DNA from: Eretmocerus hayati
Lineage: Eukaryota > Arthropoda > Insecta > Hymenoptera > Aphelinidae
Assembly (NCBI GenBank): GCA_029851415.1
Contig: CM056741.1
Span: 91,609,282-91,673,281, forward strand
DNA length: 64,000 nucleotides
Direction: 5' to 3'
The position numbers were made by a program, and so were the translations under genes. Below are positions 10,297-22,130 of this stretch, piece after piece (within the stretch, counting starts at the first letter, position 1; every line of letters begins with the position of its first letter). Below the pieces are notes generated by a model that was given only the letters and a program-made list of their open reading frames with translations, was not told where the DNA came from and made no database searches.

Positions 10297-10880
10297 AAAT
10301 CCTCTATTCTATGGTACAACTCTTTTAAGTAATTTGGGTATTTCAGAGACTAATTTCCAGAGTTTGAAAAATTATTCCCCACCAAAACATAATAAGAAAT
10401 GCTCATCACTCCGTGAATATACACAGTATAAAAGAGGATATGTAGGCTTGAATCTTAATTTGAATGTTTCGATTCGAGCATCTAATCTTAACATTATAGA
10501 CGCAAAAATGTTGAATCGGACAGAGAGAAGTTCGGATATGTAAAGTATAGGCGGGCGCCGACTTTGGCGGGAGGGGCAGCGAAGTGGGGAGTGCACATAC
10601 TTTCGATTTGGCGTCCGCCTATGCCTTATACATGGGACTTCTCTTTGTCTGTTTTAACAATTGTGCATCGATGATGTTTAGACTGGCTGCTCGGGTCCAA
10701 ATACCAAAATACTCGAATTAAGAGCTTCAATGAAAGCTTCCATGTACATGTTCGCCTACTGTGTATATTTGCGGAGCGATGAGCATTTCTCATGTTTTGG
10801 TGGCGGATAATTTTTCAGACTTTGAAAATGAAGTCCTCCAATACTCAAATTACTCAAATTGGAGTTTTATTGTTGAACAG
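10297..10880. mobile_element. Foldback element, arms of about 265 bp
   Basis: The left arm (10297-10560) and right arm (10615-10880) are inverted copies. Shared blocks include GATGAGCATTTCT, GTTTTGGTGG, AATAATTTTTCA, CTGTGTATAT and TAGGCGGRCGCC. The centre near 10585 contains a GC-rich non-paired part. The 90-residue open frame at 10271 is arm sequence. Confidence 0.75.
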
Positions 10881-11099
10881 AAGATTATTTGCTTTTTTTT
10901 TGTTATATTTATCTCAAAGTGGTGGGCCAACTTCACGCAACTGGTACGCGATCGAAGAAGAGGATGGTAGAAAAGGCAAAAGGAGACTACCACAGGAGGG
11001 GATTAGAGAAACAGTCTCGATACCAGCATACCAAAGGAGTGAGACTGAAGTAGGAAAAGAAACAGGCTACGTAGGCTAAGAGGAATAATACTATATATA

Positions 11100-11206
11100 C
11101 CACACATCAAAGAGAGAAATGTATTGAAAAAGTGTGCAGCAGAAAGAGAGAGAGAAATATATAGATGTAGAAGAAAGAGGGAGAGAGTGAGAAAGAGAGA
11201 GGGGGA

Positions 11207-11241
<35 letters not shown>

Positions 11242-12227
11242 TGTGGGGATGGCAGAGAGACCATAGAGAGAGACACTGACTCGCATTCACCCGCGGTAGA
11301 GCCTGAGTAAGAGAGACAGACTGATCAGATCGGCGTCTGTGATTGGTTGACGCGTGGGAGAGCCGCCTGCCAGAGTCACTGCCTCGTCCCTGAACAGCAC
11401 GTTGGATGCCGGTAGCGGTGGCGGCTGCAGAGCCGGCAGTGTTGCCGTTGTACTCTTGCCGGGTTCGCGTGCTATTATTTCCGCGGTTTCGCGACCACAC
11501 TTGATGTTTATTCCAATTCTCCCTCGTTTAGTTAGTGTTAGTGAGCATTCTGGCCTACCGAATGTGATGGGCCAATGTCTCAGTGCCACATCTCGTTTGA
11601 GGGTATTATCACTCGTGCTGATTTTTGCATCGGGCGGAAACGTTTTTGCGAGTGTTGTGCTGCATTCATCATAGGCAGATTAGCTTGTAGGTTTCGTGTT
11701 ATACGTGGGAGGGGCGGGCTAGCGAGCGATGATGGCCGCACGCAAACCTTTTACGAGTAGTTATGATGCCATCCTCCGAGGTACAGCAGCGGTGTCAACT
11801 GGAAGGCTGTCAACGACTTTGGCAGGCACAAAGTCGCAGGTGTCAACAGTACCTGGAGAAATTGCGAGAGCGTCCACTGCCACACGGGAGTATTTGGAGA
11901 CGAGCCCGCTATCACTACCGCAGCCCTTGCCCTTCCTCGTAGTCGGACTGTAAATAGGACAGAAAGCAATTGCACTCTTGTGTTGGTGACATTGACTTTT
12001 TTTTGCGTGTCTCTTTTTCCATGTCCACTCGCACCCACCCACCTACACACACACACACACACACACGCGCGTACGCATTCACACAAGTGATCTTCTGGAT
12101 GCGCGTGTAATGTACAACTAAACGCAACAAGTGAAATGTCGCGAGTGTTTCGAATGAGTTGGAGAAGACTTGCTTAGGCCGTCGGTGCGTGGATAGATCC
12201 TATGTCTTGAGACGTGACTACCCCACA
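11100..12227 (+). promoter_or_regulatory. Probable 5' flank and 5' UTR of pangolin, with microsatellites
   Basis: This stretch precedes the pangolin start codon and is more GC-rich than its surroundings. It holds a GA-rich microsatellite at about 11140-11242 (perfect GA run near 11214-11240) and a CA microsatellite at about 12043-12066. An upstream ATG at 12154 opens a seven-codon frame that ends at TAG before the true start, a possible uORF. I cannot place the transcription start. Open frames here are low-complexity and not supported as genes. Confidence 0.4.
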
Positions 12228-12410
12228 ATGCCGCACGTCAATAGTAGTGCCAGCGGTGGTAGTGGTGGTGGTGTTGGTGGTGTTGGTGGTGACGATCTGG
12301 GGAGTGAGGATGAAGTTAAGGTTTTCAAAGATGAAGGTGAAGATGAGAAAAGGTCTTCAGAGAATCTCATCGAGGAGAAAAGTTCACTCATTGATTTTAC
12401 AGAATCAGAG
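12228..12410 (+). CDS. pan: pangolin/TCF first coding exon (beta-catenin-binding region)
   Basis: ATG at 12228 opens [15 protein letters not shown], then [28 protein letters not shown] and [13 protein letters not shown]; the exon stops at 12410 before donor GTAAAT. MP......GGDDL....E...FKDEG...EK.SSEN is the conserved N-terminus of TCF/LEF transcription factors. It binds Armadillo/beta-catenin and so converts Wnt signalling into transcription in the nucleus. Drosophila Pangolin matches through the SSLID.TESE stretch. The exon has 61 codons and ends in phase 0. A Gly/Ser/Val low-complexity insert ([12 protein letters not shown]) lies before the motif. The start is chosen because homologues begin MPH/MPQ; the longer open frame upstream has no ATG. 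HMG-box exons lie outside what I could find. Residues important for beta-catenin contact (acidic DDL, FKDEG) are kept, so the exon looks functional. Confidence 0.9.
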
Positions 12411-13776
12411 GTAAATATGTTGAACTTGTCAGAAAATTTGAGGTTGTATTGTGCGACAGCCTTTTCACTCTGCAATTCTTTAATCTCCTCATCATTCATT
12501 CCTGTATACCAATCTACTTAAGTGCCATAGATTCGATCTTTGAATTAGAGCCATGGTATTGGAATGCTTTTTTAGTTTCCCTCAATGCTGGTCATGCTGC
12601 TTGGGTTCAGTCAGGGTTTAGGTGATGAACAATTACCTCACACTGGTGAATATTGCTGGCAACTGATTAAGCCTTCGGTTTTAACCAAATATCCCTATGA
12701 AGTTTTGCCCGAGAAGGATGATGAACTCACTCAGGCAAATTCTAGCATGAAATTCATCCTTTATTTCATATCTAGTGCATACCCAATAAAAAAATGACGA
12801 GGTTCCCTTATTTTGACCTCACCATTGAAAGGAAGGTCCATTAAAAATAGTAGAATTTGGAGATATTCATGCAGATGCAGGCATGAATACATTACCTGGT
12901 ATCTCTGTAAGCCTATTGTTCCAGCAAAGTCTGAATCTTTAGGAATACTGTGCACACGATTTGTCTGGAGGTTTCCCTGCATAACAGCTTAAAATCTGCA
13001 ATACTGCTTTTGGTCTACTTCTTGAGTCATACAGTGCAAATTTACATTACTTGCTATGTATAGTGAAACTCGTCCATAGGTATGGTACTAGTGTATATGA
13101 GATGACTCTGAAGTTTTGATCAATTTAAATAATCAAAGAATCAAAATTTTTTGAAATTCAAGAATGACCTCCTACTATTCACCCTGCAGACAAAGGGTGG
13201 TGTCAAGAGAGACCCAGTTATCATTTGAACCTTGAAAATTTGAGTGAATATCCCCAAATTAAGGGTTGTGGTGTCTTGACTGTCAAGGCATATGATGCCG
13301 CAGTTGACGGCTCTTGAGTGCAAAATTCAACTCGGTAGTGGGGAAGAGAGTACAAGAAAATCGTACAGGAGATATTTTGGAGCATCTTGGTCAGAGTACT
13401 TACTATAGCAGGGGTAGAGGTAGGAAACCCATTGGATGATTTCTGATCATTATTATGGGATGTAAATCGTACCTTCAATTTTTCTCTGAATTACTTTGAC
13501 ACTTCCAATAGGGTCCAAGGTCCAAAGAAGATCTGTTTGCAACATTATTCAGCCTATTTCCAGACAACTAGACTGCTAAACGAAATTGCATGACGGTCAG
13601 TTTTGATACAGCAGATGCTCTCAATACTGTATGTTAATTTATTGCTCTGTACAGATAAGCCTGTCTGGATGGTCACTTTTGCCAATGAGATGATTTGAAT
13701 CGATGAATGGAGATCTACCATTAGTCATTAAATTCAGCGAACAAGGAACGTACTTGATGTATAATTTTAATATAAG
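12411..13776 (+). other. pan: pangolin intron, proximal part
   Basis: Begins with donor GTAAATATG. No transposon ends, RNA genes or further exons were recognised before the P-element target site at 13777. Confidence 0.5.
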
Positions 13777-13784
13777 GTCCCAAA

Positions 13785-14527
13785 CATGGTGCAAAGGAGA
13801 TATGGTGTGTTCACGCGCAGCGTGAACTCTCGACCAATCAGATTTTTCCCCTGGCCAGCTGCCATATTGGCTCTCCAGCCAATGAGAGCGGCAGAGGGAA
13901 TTACTGTTCATTTGAAATTGACCTAGTGTTTAGGTAGATCGTGAAGCTAATAGAAATATCTGATCGATCTGGCAACTCTTTTTATCTTATTTTCATAACT
14001 GAGTAATATCCAAATAAGTTTTTTAGTGACGCTCTTGGAGGCTTATCATAATATTGTGCTGGGGGCCTTATCAGTAACTCCGGGTCAAAACGAGCTGAGC
14101 ACACTCGAACTAAAGATGTTGATAATTGGAGTATAATAGAATAACTTGAGCCAATGTCTGATGAAGAATAGCATACAGTACGAACTTACTTTCTTTGAGT
14201 TTGCTCTCATCACGACCACAAAACTCAATCCATTTTTTGGCTATATCTGCATCATCTGGGATATTGAAAAAACGAATTTTCCCATCTTTGTTTGAACTTT
14301 TGCTCTGATTAGGACAAGAATACACGTTACAGAAAGGCATTTCTTTGGTATTAACATCAAAAACAAGAGTGATTCTCAATTGCGAGAAACAACACGAGCG
14401 ACTCCGGCTACGCGGCGCGCCGTCTTCTGCTTCTGTCAACAGTCAAAATGGCTGCCGTCAGGGGATGCGTAAACGGAGTCGAAAACGCGTCTGCGAATTG
14501 AACACACCATATCTCCTTTGCACCATG
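13785..14527 (-). mobile_element. P element, 743 bp, internally deleted, with intact ends
   Basis: Perfect 29-bp terminal inverted repeats begin CATGGTGCAAAGGAGATATG and continue GTGTGTTCA. They are flanked by a perfect 8-bp target duplication GTCCCAAA (13777-13784 and 14528-14535). Ends starting CATG.TG, about 30-bp TIRs, 8-bp duplications and a THAP-encoding first exon are hallmarks of the P superfamily. The THAP exon lies about 190 bases inside the right end and reads leftward, so the right end is the 5' end. Nothing else of transposase survives: full P transposons are about 3 kb. The element sits in a pangolin intron in antisense. Perfect TSD and TIRs suggest a fairly recent insertion mobilised in trans. 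Confidence 0.92.
14190..14340 (-). CDS. P-element transposase THAP exon (partial)
   Basis: Minus-strand ATG at 14340 starts MPFCNVYSCPNQSKSSNKDG, followed by KIRFFNIPDDADIAKKWIEF and CGRDE. This is the N-terminal half of a THAP zinc finger: MP..C...C, R.F..P, W...C.R. It is the sequence-specific DNA-binding domain of P transposase and related host proteins. The exon ends at 14190 before a GTAAGT donor. The second half of the finger, with the C-x2-H pair and the AVPTF box, is absent from the element. An upstream in-frame extension to 14439 exists, but THAP proteins begin at the MP, so 14340 is preferred. Alone it cannot make a folded THAP domain unless spliced to another exon. Confidence 0.8.
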
Positions 14528-14542
14528 GTCCCAAAGACCTTA

Positions 14543-14880
14543 CACCACCGGTCAAAAGTTTGTGAACACCTGAAAAACAAAAAGTTTGATTCCTATCACT
14601 CGACTTCTCTGATCTCCTTGGTCCAAAATGACCCTACCTTGGATCATTTTGTAGCTTTCCAAGCTCTTTGAGATCTATTTGAAATTTTCCTCGCGCAGCT
14701 TGACACATCCTTGCAGAATCAATCTGGCCTCGTGAAATTATATTCAAATCGGATCAATACGCAAACCTCTGCAAGTCTGATGGGAATCAATGGATTGAGA
14801 TGATTCAAAGAGCATCTGGAAGTAAAAATCAAGAGCTTCAATATTCGCTCTTGAAAGTTATCCTAGGTTATTCTTGATTC
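14543..14880. mobile_element. Tc1/mariner-type element end
   Basis: After TA at 14541-14542 comes CACCACCGGTCAAAAGTTTG then TGAACACC, the classic Tc1-like terminal repeat shared with the ends at 56031, 57743 and 48927. Only eight bases separate it from the P-element target duplication. No transposase and no matching right end were found, so the end point is arbitrary. Confidence 0.65.
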
Positions 14881-16050
14881 GAGCTGTGTTTGTCTTTGTG
14901 AGGAAAGATTTTTTTCAAAAAAGAGTCCCGAAATTCAGGTGATATTTCTTTGATTTTTTCCAAGTTTTCCTGTAATGTTGGTGGAAGGAACCAAGTACTG
15001 ATACCAGTTTAAATATGAGTCCATTCATGATTTCCCAACAACTGCCCTGTTGAAAATAATTGAGGTCAGGTCCCATAAGGTCCCATAGGGTACCACAGAG
15101 CCCCATGGAGTGACCAATACGCTCAAAAATATCGATATGTTTGCATCGATACGCATCGGACCGTCCGATACGCTACGACTAATATAATATCGGGACAAAA
15201 ATATCGATACGATTTTCTGTATTCCCCAGAATTTTCCAAACATCGTCTTAGTTATTGCATATATTAGCGTTATTTAATCATGAATTATGCAAATTGATAT
15301 GAAAAGGTCCATTTCTGTAAAAATTCACCAACTAACAAGTTTATATAACATTTTCGAAGTCGTAAAATATCGAAATCATACTGCATACATTTTTGACGAT
15401 TCCATACCAGGAAGATTTTCTATCTTCGAACCAAGCATAAACGTGCCTTGTTTGTGTAGATTAGATTGTACTCAATACAAATGCCCTGTGATAGCTTAGT
15501 CAGGCAGGCATCATTACCCCTATATTCCACGAATCATGACTGCATGCAGGGCAAGTGGTAATACTGGTGAGGGTATAATATAAACTGGCCAAGGTCTGCA
15601 TCCAGCGCACTCTAAATAACTCCAAATAATGGAAATTCTCGGGGAATTTTTAATACAAATATCGACACTACACTGCGTATTATAATACTGCGACGAGACG
15701 CCTAAGACTGAGTCCAAGCATAAAGACCGACATGATAATCCCTGATAATCCCGTCGCCAGGATTGCAGCCGTATTGATTTTCTGATAGAGATCACAGCAA
15801 GGTAATTGCACCGATTCAGTGTGCAGTCTTTGCTGTCGGGACTTTTGGGGATTACCGTGTCGATCGTCGAAGTTTCTATAGCTCTGCGACATAGCTCAAA
15901 ACAAGAGAATATTTACCATGCGATCATTATAAAGTTTCACGTCTCGACCTACCAATAATAATCCCGACGCTCTGAATGTATCGCATATTGCATAAAGACA
16001 AGAAAGACGGAAAATGGGGGGACTGCTTGGGGAAACTATCGGCGACAGAC
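14881..16050. other. No gene recognised
   Basis: Intronic AT-rich sequence. A tract of ATCGATACG-like words lies at 15125-15220. A minus-strand frame at 15680-15892 ends in a hydrophobic stretch (INTAAILATGLSGIIMSVFM), but it has no family match and no clear splice context. Confidence 0.35.
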
Positions 16051-16144
16051 AGCCGATGTAGTCTGGGCGCCCACCGATGCTCCCGTGGCCACTTCATTTC
16101 CCCCGGAAAATCTTCACGTTTTCCTACGGATTTTGATGCGCTGA

Positions 16145-16633
16145 GTTGATTTTTCGAGGTCGCTTTTCCGAATTTTAATTACTTTTTTTGTTATTAACAA
16201 TTTTGTGTGCGAAATTGAGGTTTTTGGCAAATATCTCGAGTAAGCTATCCGATTCCTTCTAAATCTAATTCATACTACCATATCAAAGTAGACTTGTTCC
16301 TCTACAACATGAGCCAGGTCGCTTCGCAAAAGAATGAAAATTGTGAAAATGGCAGTGCACCAAACAGCGCTCTGTCGACGGCTCCATTTAAACGCATGTT
16401 AACCGCGCTGAGCGCTTTTCGCGCTCTTTCCGACTGGGGTTTTCATTTCCCAGGAAACTTGTGAGGACCTTCCTTGTGGGAAATTTTACGATCTACAACT
16501 TTGATCCGATGAAGCTTTCCCGGGAAATGCATATAACTCGAGGTATCTGCCAAAAACCTCAATTTCGCACACAAAATTGTTAATAACAAAAAAATTTATT
16601 GAAATTCGGAAAAGCGACCTCGAAAAATCGACT
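16145..16633. mobile_element. Foldback element, arms of about 120 bp
   Basis: The left arm (GATTTTTCGAGGTCGCTTTT, GTTATTAACAATTTTGTGTG, CGAAATTGAGGTTTTTGGC) is repeated inverted at 16530-16633. The interior includes GAAATGAAAACCCCAG and a run of GCGCTCAGCG words. A related copy lies at 36318-36690 in the opposite arrangement, and both follow GGCGCCCACCGATGCTCCCG (16067 and 36325). Confidence 0.7.
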
Positions 16634-16759
16634 CGAATCGAACCCTTCCTCATGCCACCGGAAATCCGGCTCGAAGGACTAAAATGTGTGTGTAAGTGCA
16701 TCACACGCCTTAAGGGTGCGTCCCCAAATGATGGATATGCATGCATATGGGCCATTCCA

Positions 16760-17000
16760 GAGCATTTCAGCCAGCACCGTCACCAGGGGGGTCTGAAAAA
16801 AAAATCCCAAAAATTTTTTTTCTGTTGGTACCATGTTTGAATAGTACGAAAAAATTTTTTTGGAATTTCTTCGAAGCCCCCCATAGGCCTGAGGGCCCAT
16901 GAAAGATCCATTTGAGGCCCCTTTTTTAGCCTATTTTGGGAAAATCGTAGCTCCGACTAGACTCAATATTTTTGGACGTACTTGTGCGCATTTTCTTTCT
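16760..17000 (-). repeat. Dispersed repeat, copy A (related to 23480-23710)
   Basis: On the minus strand, GTACGTC..AAATATT, GGAGCT..GATTTT.CCAAAAT, AGGC.AAAAA, CAGGCC, TTTTTTTTCAGA..CCCC and CCTGGTGACG appear in the same order as at 23480-23710 (+). The copies are inverted relative to each other and about 70 percent alike by eye. Confidence 0.55.
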
Positions 17001-17059
17001 CAAGACTGGTACTTGGATATACCGGGATTGAACAGCATGCACAAACACACAAGCATAAG

Positions 17060-19270
17060 ACGAATATTGGTAGAATAAGCAAAAATCAAACGGTTCTAGT
17101 TCCACCGGCATCGAATGTTGATAGAGATCGTCTATCATGTCCAATCGTGCCAGAATCGCATAGGTCCAAACCAAATGGAAATTGTTCAATAATCTCATTG
17201 CATGCTCAACACGATGCAGCATTGAGAGCTGAACTCTATTTCATCATGGATCTCGTGACGAAAAACCAGTCAGCCAATTCATGCCAAGGAAAAAAGAACT
17301 CTTCCAAACTATATTCCGCACAGGCGTTCCTGAATCATTTTCTCTGTCACCTTCGAAAGTTTTTACGTCATATTAGAAGCTTTAGGTCCTTATTTCCAAA
17401 AAGAATTCGTATCTGATTTACTTGAGCCCAACGTAAAGATAGTGCCCCAATTTCACGAAACATCTAATTCAAAGAAAAAGGAAGGATTCCAAGTGAGGGT
17501 AAGCTTTTGGTCCAAATACCAAAATAAGATCGTGAATAGGCATCTAGTAACGTATTTCATCCCCAGAGGTGATGCCTCCACTATATTCGGATATCTATTG
17601 AAATCATTAAGCGATAACGGCATCCCTGTACAAGCAGTCTTGACTATCAGTTCCGACAGCCCTAACGTCAATAAAGCAGTCATCAATGAATTCAACAGCC
17701 ATCTTAGAAGCTCGGGCTGTAAGCAAATGATAGATATCGGTACTTGTTTACTCCATGTTGTGAACAACACATTTGTGAAAGGTGTTGAAAGTCTCCCGGT
17801 AGATGTGAGTGATTTTATCATTAAAATGTTCTATTTCATCGACGCCTCTGATCTTCGAGGTGAAATTTTCGAGAAGATCGAGATGATCTAGGTTTACATA
17901 ATCATAAACTCGTCAAGCATCCCAATATCAGGTAGCTCACTCTTGGGTCAGCTTCTGATAGAGCACTTGAACAATGGCCAGCTATAGAGCACATGATTCT
18001 CGTGTAGATACCTGAACATGAGAAACCTACTTTAAAGAAAATTAATCATAAAAAATTGCGTGAGTTGATTCAAAATCCTCTGACCTAACCTTGTATAGAG
18101 TTCGTTGCATATTTGTCGAAAATTTTCACGAAACAATCTACCCTTATCATGCAGAAAAGTCAGCCACTCATTCACAAACTGCACACACAGTTGCACAAGC
18201 TAGTGTACACTCTATCAACTTTGTTTTTGCATAAATCTGCTATTCCAAAGAATGTATTGGCAAATCAAATGTGGCAGTGCGTGTTCAAAATCGGTAGAAT
18301 CAATGAGCAACGAAAAAAGTAAGTTTTCTCAAACGGGGCCAAAGCCTGTTATCCTCTCATGGTCGGCTTCCTGCTGTTCAAAGTGAAAGATCTGTCAAAT
18401 TTGAAGTATTTCGAATGTCTCGCTCCTGAAAAGATAAGAAATACCAGAAGTGGAGAATACATATGTGAAATCGCAAACCTACTGCCTTCGGACTGCGTTG
18501 ATACGAACGATCTATCGATCGAATGGAATTTGTTGCAAGTTGACGATAATGTTACTTATTCTCTCAAGCCCGAACAGAGAACTGATTGCTACTGATATGA
18601 ATAATTCTGGCTCAAACTGAAAACATCCCGAGATACCCAAATATCAATCATTTCGTCAAAGCCGCATTATCTCTCGTGCACGGGAGTGCTGATGTGGAGC
18701 GCGGCTGTTCAAAATCTGGTCAAAATTCTGACTAATGATAAGACCAAGATGTCTGAGAGAACTTTGAATGCTAAGTTAGCCATAGCTGAGAGGTTGAAGC
18801 AATATGATATGAAATCGTGGAAGGTTCCCATGACTAGTAATCTGTTGTTGCCTGCTCGTAAAGCTCACATGTCATACGTCCTGCGACGAGAGCAAGAGAA
18901 AAAGGAGGCTGAAGAGGAAGCAAAAAAGAGGAAATAGATTCTGCAATGCAAGGAGAACATGAACTTGCTTTGAAAAGAATGAAAACTGAGGTTGAGAATA
19001 TTAGGTCGTTAGTTTCTAAAATTGATGTTGCTCAAGAGGAATACAAAGACGCAGTGAAAGATGCAGATCGGATTCAAAAAATGTTGTCAGCTTTGATGAA
19101 AAATAATAAAGTGAGTATCAATATGATGCGAGAAATGATGATTAAGAAAACTTGAGAGCTAAAGAAAAATACCATAGAGACACGCTCGATCAATTGATAC
19201 GCGAATCAAAGAAGCACAAGTCGAAGGTTTGTGATACCGTAATTAAGATGAAGATCTTCTAATCTTTGCC
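17060..19270 (+). pseudogene. hAT-like transposase, decayed
   Basis: Fragments in all three + frames line up with one insect transposase-like family. The pieces are an N-terminal NCSIISLHAQHDAALRAEL (after 17160), then RVSFWSKYQNKIVNRHLVTY, then VQAVLTISSDSPNVNKAVIN with IDIGTCLLHVVNNTF. The C-terminal piece VKAALSLVHGSADVERG (near 18650) is the ER-motif region of the hAT dimerisation domain. A lysine/glutamate-rich coiled coil follows (18690-19150). Such proteins are cut-and-paste transposases with an RNase H-like core. Stops and frameshifts occur between blocks, for example after 17891 and near 18080 and 18595, so this copy is dead. No terminal inverted repeats were identified. It lies sense-oriented in the pangolin intron. 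The exact family within hAT is not certain. Confidence 0.65.
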
Positions 19271-19517
19271 CTCAAAAAGTGCTTCTCGGGTTGGGCACCA
19301 TTTCGTTTTGAATGGAATACACAAATACATATAGATTAGGGTGACGCTTCCCCCAATTTCAATTTCTCCACGGGCGTGGAAGCTTTCACTTAAGTCTTCC
19401 CAATTTGGTGATAATATTTATGAAAGAACTTTTTGGGAAGGTTCGGAGATGCCCTAATAATGCCGCGCGAATTCAATTCTTGACACGGGAGAACGTATAC
19501 TGGAAAATTTCCCACCA

Positions 19518-19783
19518 ACCCTCCATGTCTCTACCTTGCGCTAATTTCTCTTGGAGCCCCTAGTTGCAGTTAAAGTATCCATACACACCATGAAATGTCC
19601 CCTGCGTTGTATTAATCGTTTTTTCAAAAAGTGACTCATAGCACGCAGGAGACACTAGATAGCTCAAATCTGATATTTTGATCGTTTTCCTTGTAAAATT
19701 TCCATCTGAAATGCTAAATTTGAATATTTCAAATGCAACTAGGCGCTCCAAGAGAAATTAGCGTAATGGTAGAAAATGGAGGG
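19518..19783. mobile_element. MITE, 266 bp, about 50-bp inverted ends
   Basis: ACCCTCCATGTCTCTACC..GCGCTAATTTCTCTTGGAGC at the left is inverted at 19735-19783. The interior is unrelated AT-rich DNA containing GTGACTCATAG. Non-coding. Confidence 0.7.
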
Positions 19784-19875
19784 TCGGCAGGCCCATATAG
19801 GCTTCCAACCACCTAAGGCATCCCCGAACCTTTCTAGCAAAGTGTTTTTATTATATACCCGTCGAAGATTTAAGC

Positions 19876-20865
19876 CACGGTGGTCCTGAACCAAGTCTAT
19901 CCTCCGCTGACGACAGCAAGTGGGATTCTTGTTTGATATGGTTTGGGACATCTGTGGGACCACAACCTACTATGAATCAAAATCGCCACTTGGGACTTTT
20001 TTTAAAAAAGGCGAAAAAACGTGTTTTTTCGATGATTTCCCCTTTTTCACCCTCAAAAACTCGAAAGGAACGCATTTTATCGGAACATATGTTGAGCATC
20101 TTTTTCTAGATTTTAAAACGATAAACAAAAAAGGTCTCCACACATTTTTCCATATAAGACCTCCTGTTCCCGTAATAAACGTATTTCGTCTGAGACACGT
20201 ATAGTATCTGTCATTTTTCACGGTTTCGACCCCGTAACTCGAAAGGAACACATTCCATCAAAAAAAGTACATTAAATATTTGGAGATCTTCAAAGGATAA
20301 ACAGGAAACATATGTACATATTCGTTCATGTAAGGCCTCCTCTTTTCGTCCGAGACTCTAATACGAGTCTCGGACGAAAATACGTTTGTTACGGGAACGG
20401 ACGACCTTGTATCGAAAAATGTGTTGAGACCTTTTTGATTCATTCTTCAAAGATCTACAAGAAATTACTGTAACTTTTTTCGATAAAATGCGTTCCCTTT
20501 GAGTGATGGGGTCAGAACCGTGGAAAATGACAGATGAAATACGAGTATCAGACGAAAATACGTTTATTACAGGAACAGGAGGTCTTATATGGGTAAATGT
20601 GTGAGGACCTCTTTTGTTCATCGTTCCAAGTTCTACAAAAAGTTGCTCCATATATTTTTCGGTAACATGCGTCCCTTTCGAGTTTTTGAGGGTGAAAAAC
20701 GGAAAAACATCGAAAAACACGTTTTTTTGACTTTTTTAAAAAACGGCTCAAGTGACGATTCTGATTCTTAGTACGTTGTGATCCCACAGATGTCCCGAAC
20801 CATATCCAACAAGAATCCTACTTGCTGTCGTCAGCGGAGGGTAGACTTGGTTCAGGACCACCGTG
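19876..20865. mobile_element. 990-bp near-complete palindrome (foldback element)
   Basis: The two halves are inverted copies meeting at about 20362 with only six bases (TAATAC) between perfect inner arms TTTTCGTCCGAGACTC and its complement. Outer arms share GGTGGTCCTGAACCAAGTCT, CCGCTGACGACAGCAAG, GACATCTGTGGGA, ACCCTCAAAAACTCGAAAGG and GACCTCCTGTTCC. Each half also contains two diverged copies of an inner unit (AACTCGAAAGGAAC and TAAAYGTATTT blocks). The open frames on both strands (19920-20787) mirror each other and are not genes. Arm identity is roughly 80-85 percent by eye. Confidence 0.85.
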
Positions 20866-22040
20866 AAGCGTAAGCCAGTAGGAAAATTGAAACTTGGGAA
20901 AAAAGTGTTGGCCTCATGTATGAGGAAATCCCAGAAACTTTTGACTTTTGCTGTCACTTCTCGATCATTTGGGCTGTACAACGTCTCATGAGGCCTAACC
21001 AGTCAAATTTTATTGGTTCAGATGTCCTGAAAGTGGACACCAAAGGGATCGATTGGTGGATGCGGATATATACCAGAGAAGGTCATGTGCGAGAAAACAC
21101 CCAAAAATCGAGGAATTGACGTGTCACTCGGACCAACTCTCAAAATGCGTTGATCTCTCACGGTCCTAGCGTACCACAGTGGGGTCTGTAACTTTGCAGG
21201 GATGTTTTTAATGATCCAAAGATGTGATTTCTCTTTTAGTGGGAGATGTACATCGATGTACTGAGCCGTGACAGGCATTGGACGGTCTGTCACTCCGTTT
21301 CGATAAGATATCATTATTTCTGTTCTTGAGCTCATACACTTTTTAGCGCATTCTAGAGGGACTCTGCAATGAACTCATTGTCTTACTCACGCGAAAACAA
21401 AGAAATTGACCTATTGCACATATATGCACATCAATGGGGAAATCAAGGAATTGCGTTCAACCGGAATGGAATTAGTGTTACTCGTGGTATATTTACGCCG
21501 TTCTCGGCGGTGTACTCTTGCTGTAATCAACGGACGGACTCCTAAATACCCAGAAATAGTAGGTAATAGTATCAGAAGACCATATTCACTTCACTACGCT
21601 CAGACTCAGGCACGTTTGAGAGTGCCATCTGTTTTAATGGGGACAATTGACAATTTCATATAGACGAAATCGTCTCGGAATGTTCTATCAAATCTTTCGA
21701 AGGGTTCAGAGACATTCCGGATTGGTATGAAAATGACTAGGATCGTATTTGATGTTTGTATTTGTCACTCTCCACGAAGGAAAATTTTTCCCGAGACACT
21801 CCAATATTTAGTGTATTTTTGCCACCTTTCAATAGATCACGAGCCTCCATCATTACTATTGTGCAATTCTTATCACGCATTCTGAAAGTTAAGACTCTTT
21901 CATGTCCACTCAAGTATTCTAAGAGACTCCCAACGCTTACCCAAACAATGAAAATTCAGAAACGAATTTTCCAAAAGTATTCGCTCAAGATTTTGTTCTG
22001 TAAGTCGTTTAGCGATTTTTTTCAGATGACCCACATGGAA
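20866..22040. other. Intron sequence with a repeat fragment
   Basis: At 20915-20960 the minus strand reads AAAAGTCAAAAGTTTCTGGG..TTCCTCATA. The same block occurs at 7265-7305 and 22330-22370, so it is a dispersed repeat fragment. The rest shows no gene I can support. Confidence 0.4.
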
Positions 22041-22044
22041 GATT

Positions 22045-22130
22045 ATGTTTTCGATCGACTGTGCGTAAAGCACTGCTTCACGCACGGTAGTTTTCGTTTA
22101 ATTTACGCCCAGTCGATCGAAAAACGTATT
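22045..22130. mobile_element. Variable-stem hairpin repeat
   Basis: TTTTCGATCGACTGTGCGTAAA pairs with TTTACGCCCAGTCGATCGAAAA, with a small inner hairpin (CACTGCTTCACGCAC). Same style as copies at 8065-9020. A further GGGCGTAAAG and ACTCGTGCTAA block follows to about 22230. Confidence 0.5.

Noticed and set aside
11003..11500. 165-residue minus ORF with long Ser/Leu repeats
   Set aside because: Produced by the GA/CT microsatellite; no sign of a gene.
15680..15892. Minus-strand ORF ending in a hydrophobic, membrane-like segment
   Set aside because: No recognisable family and no flanking exons; a single short hydrophobic stretch in AT-rich intron DNA is weak evidence.
19920..20787. Several ORFs of 60-120 codons on both strands
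   Set aside because: They are mirror images from the two arms of the palindrome.
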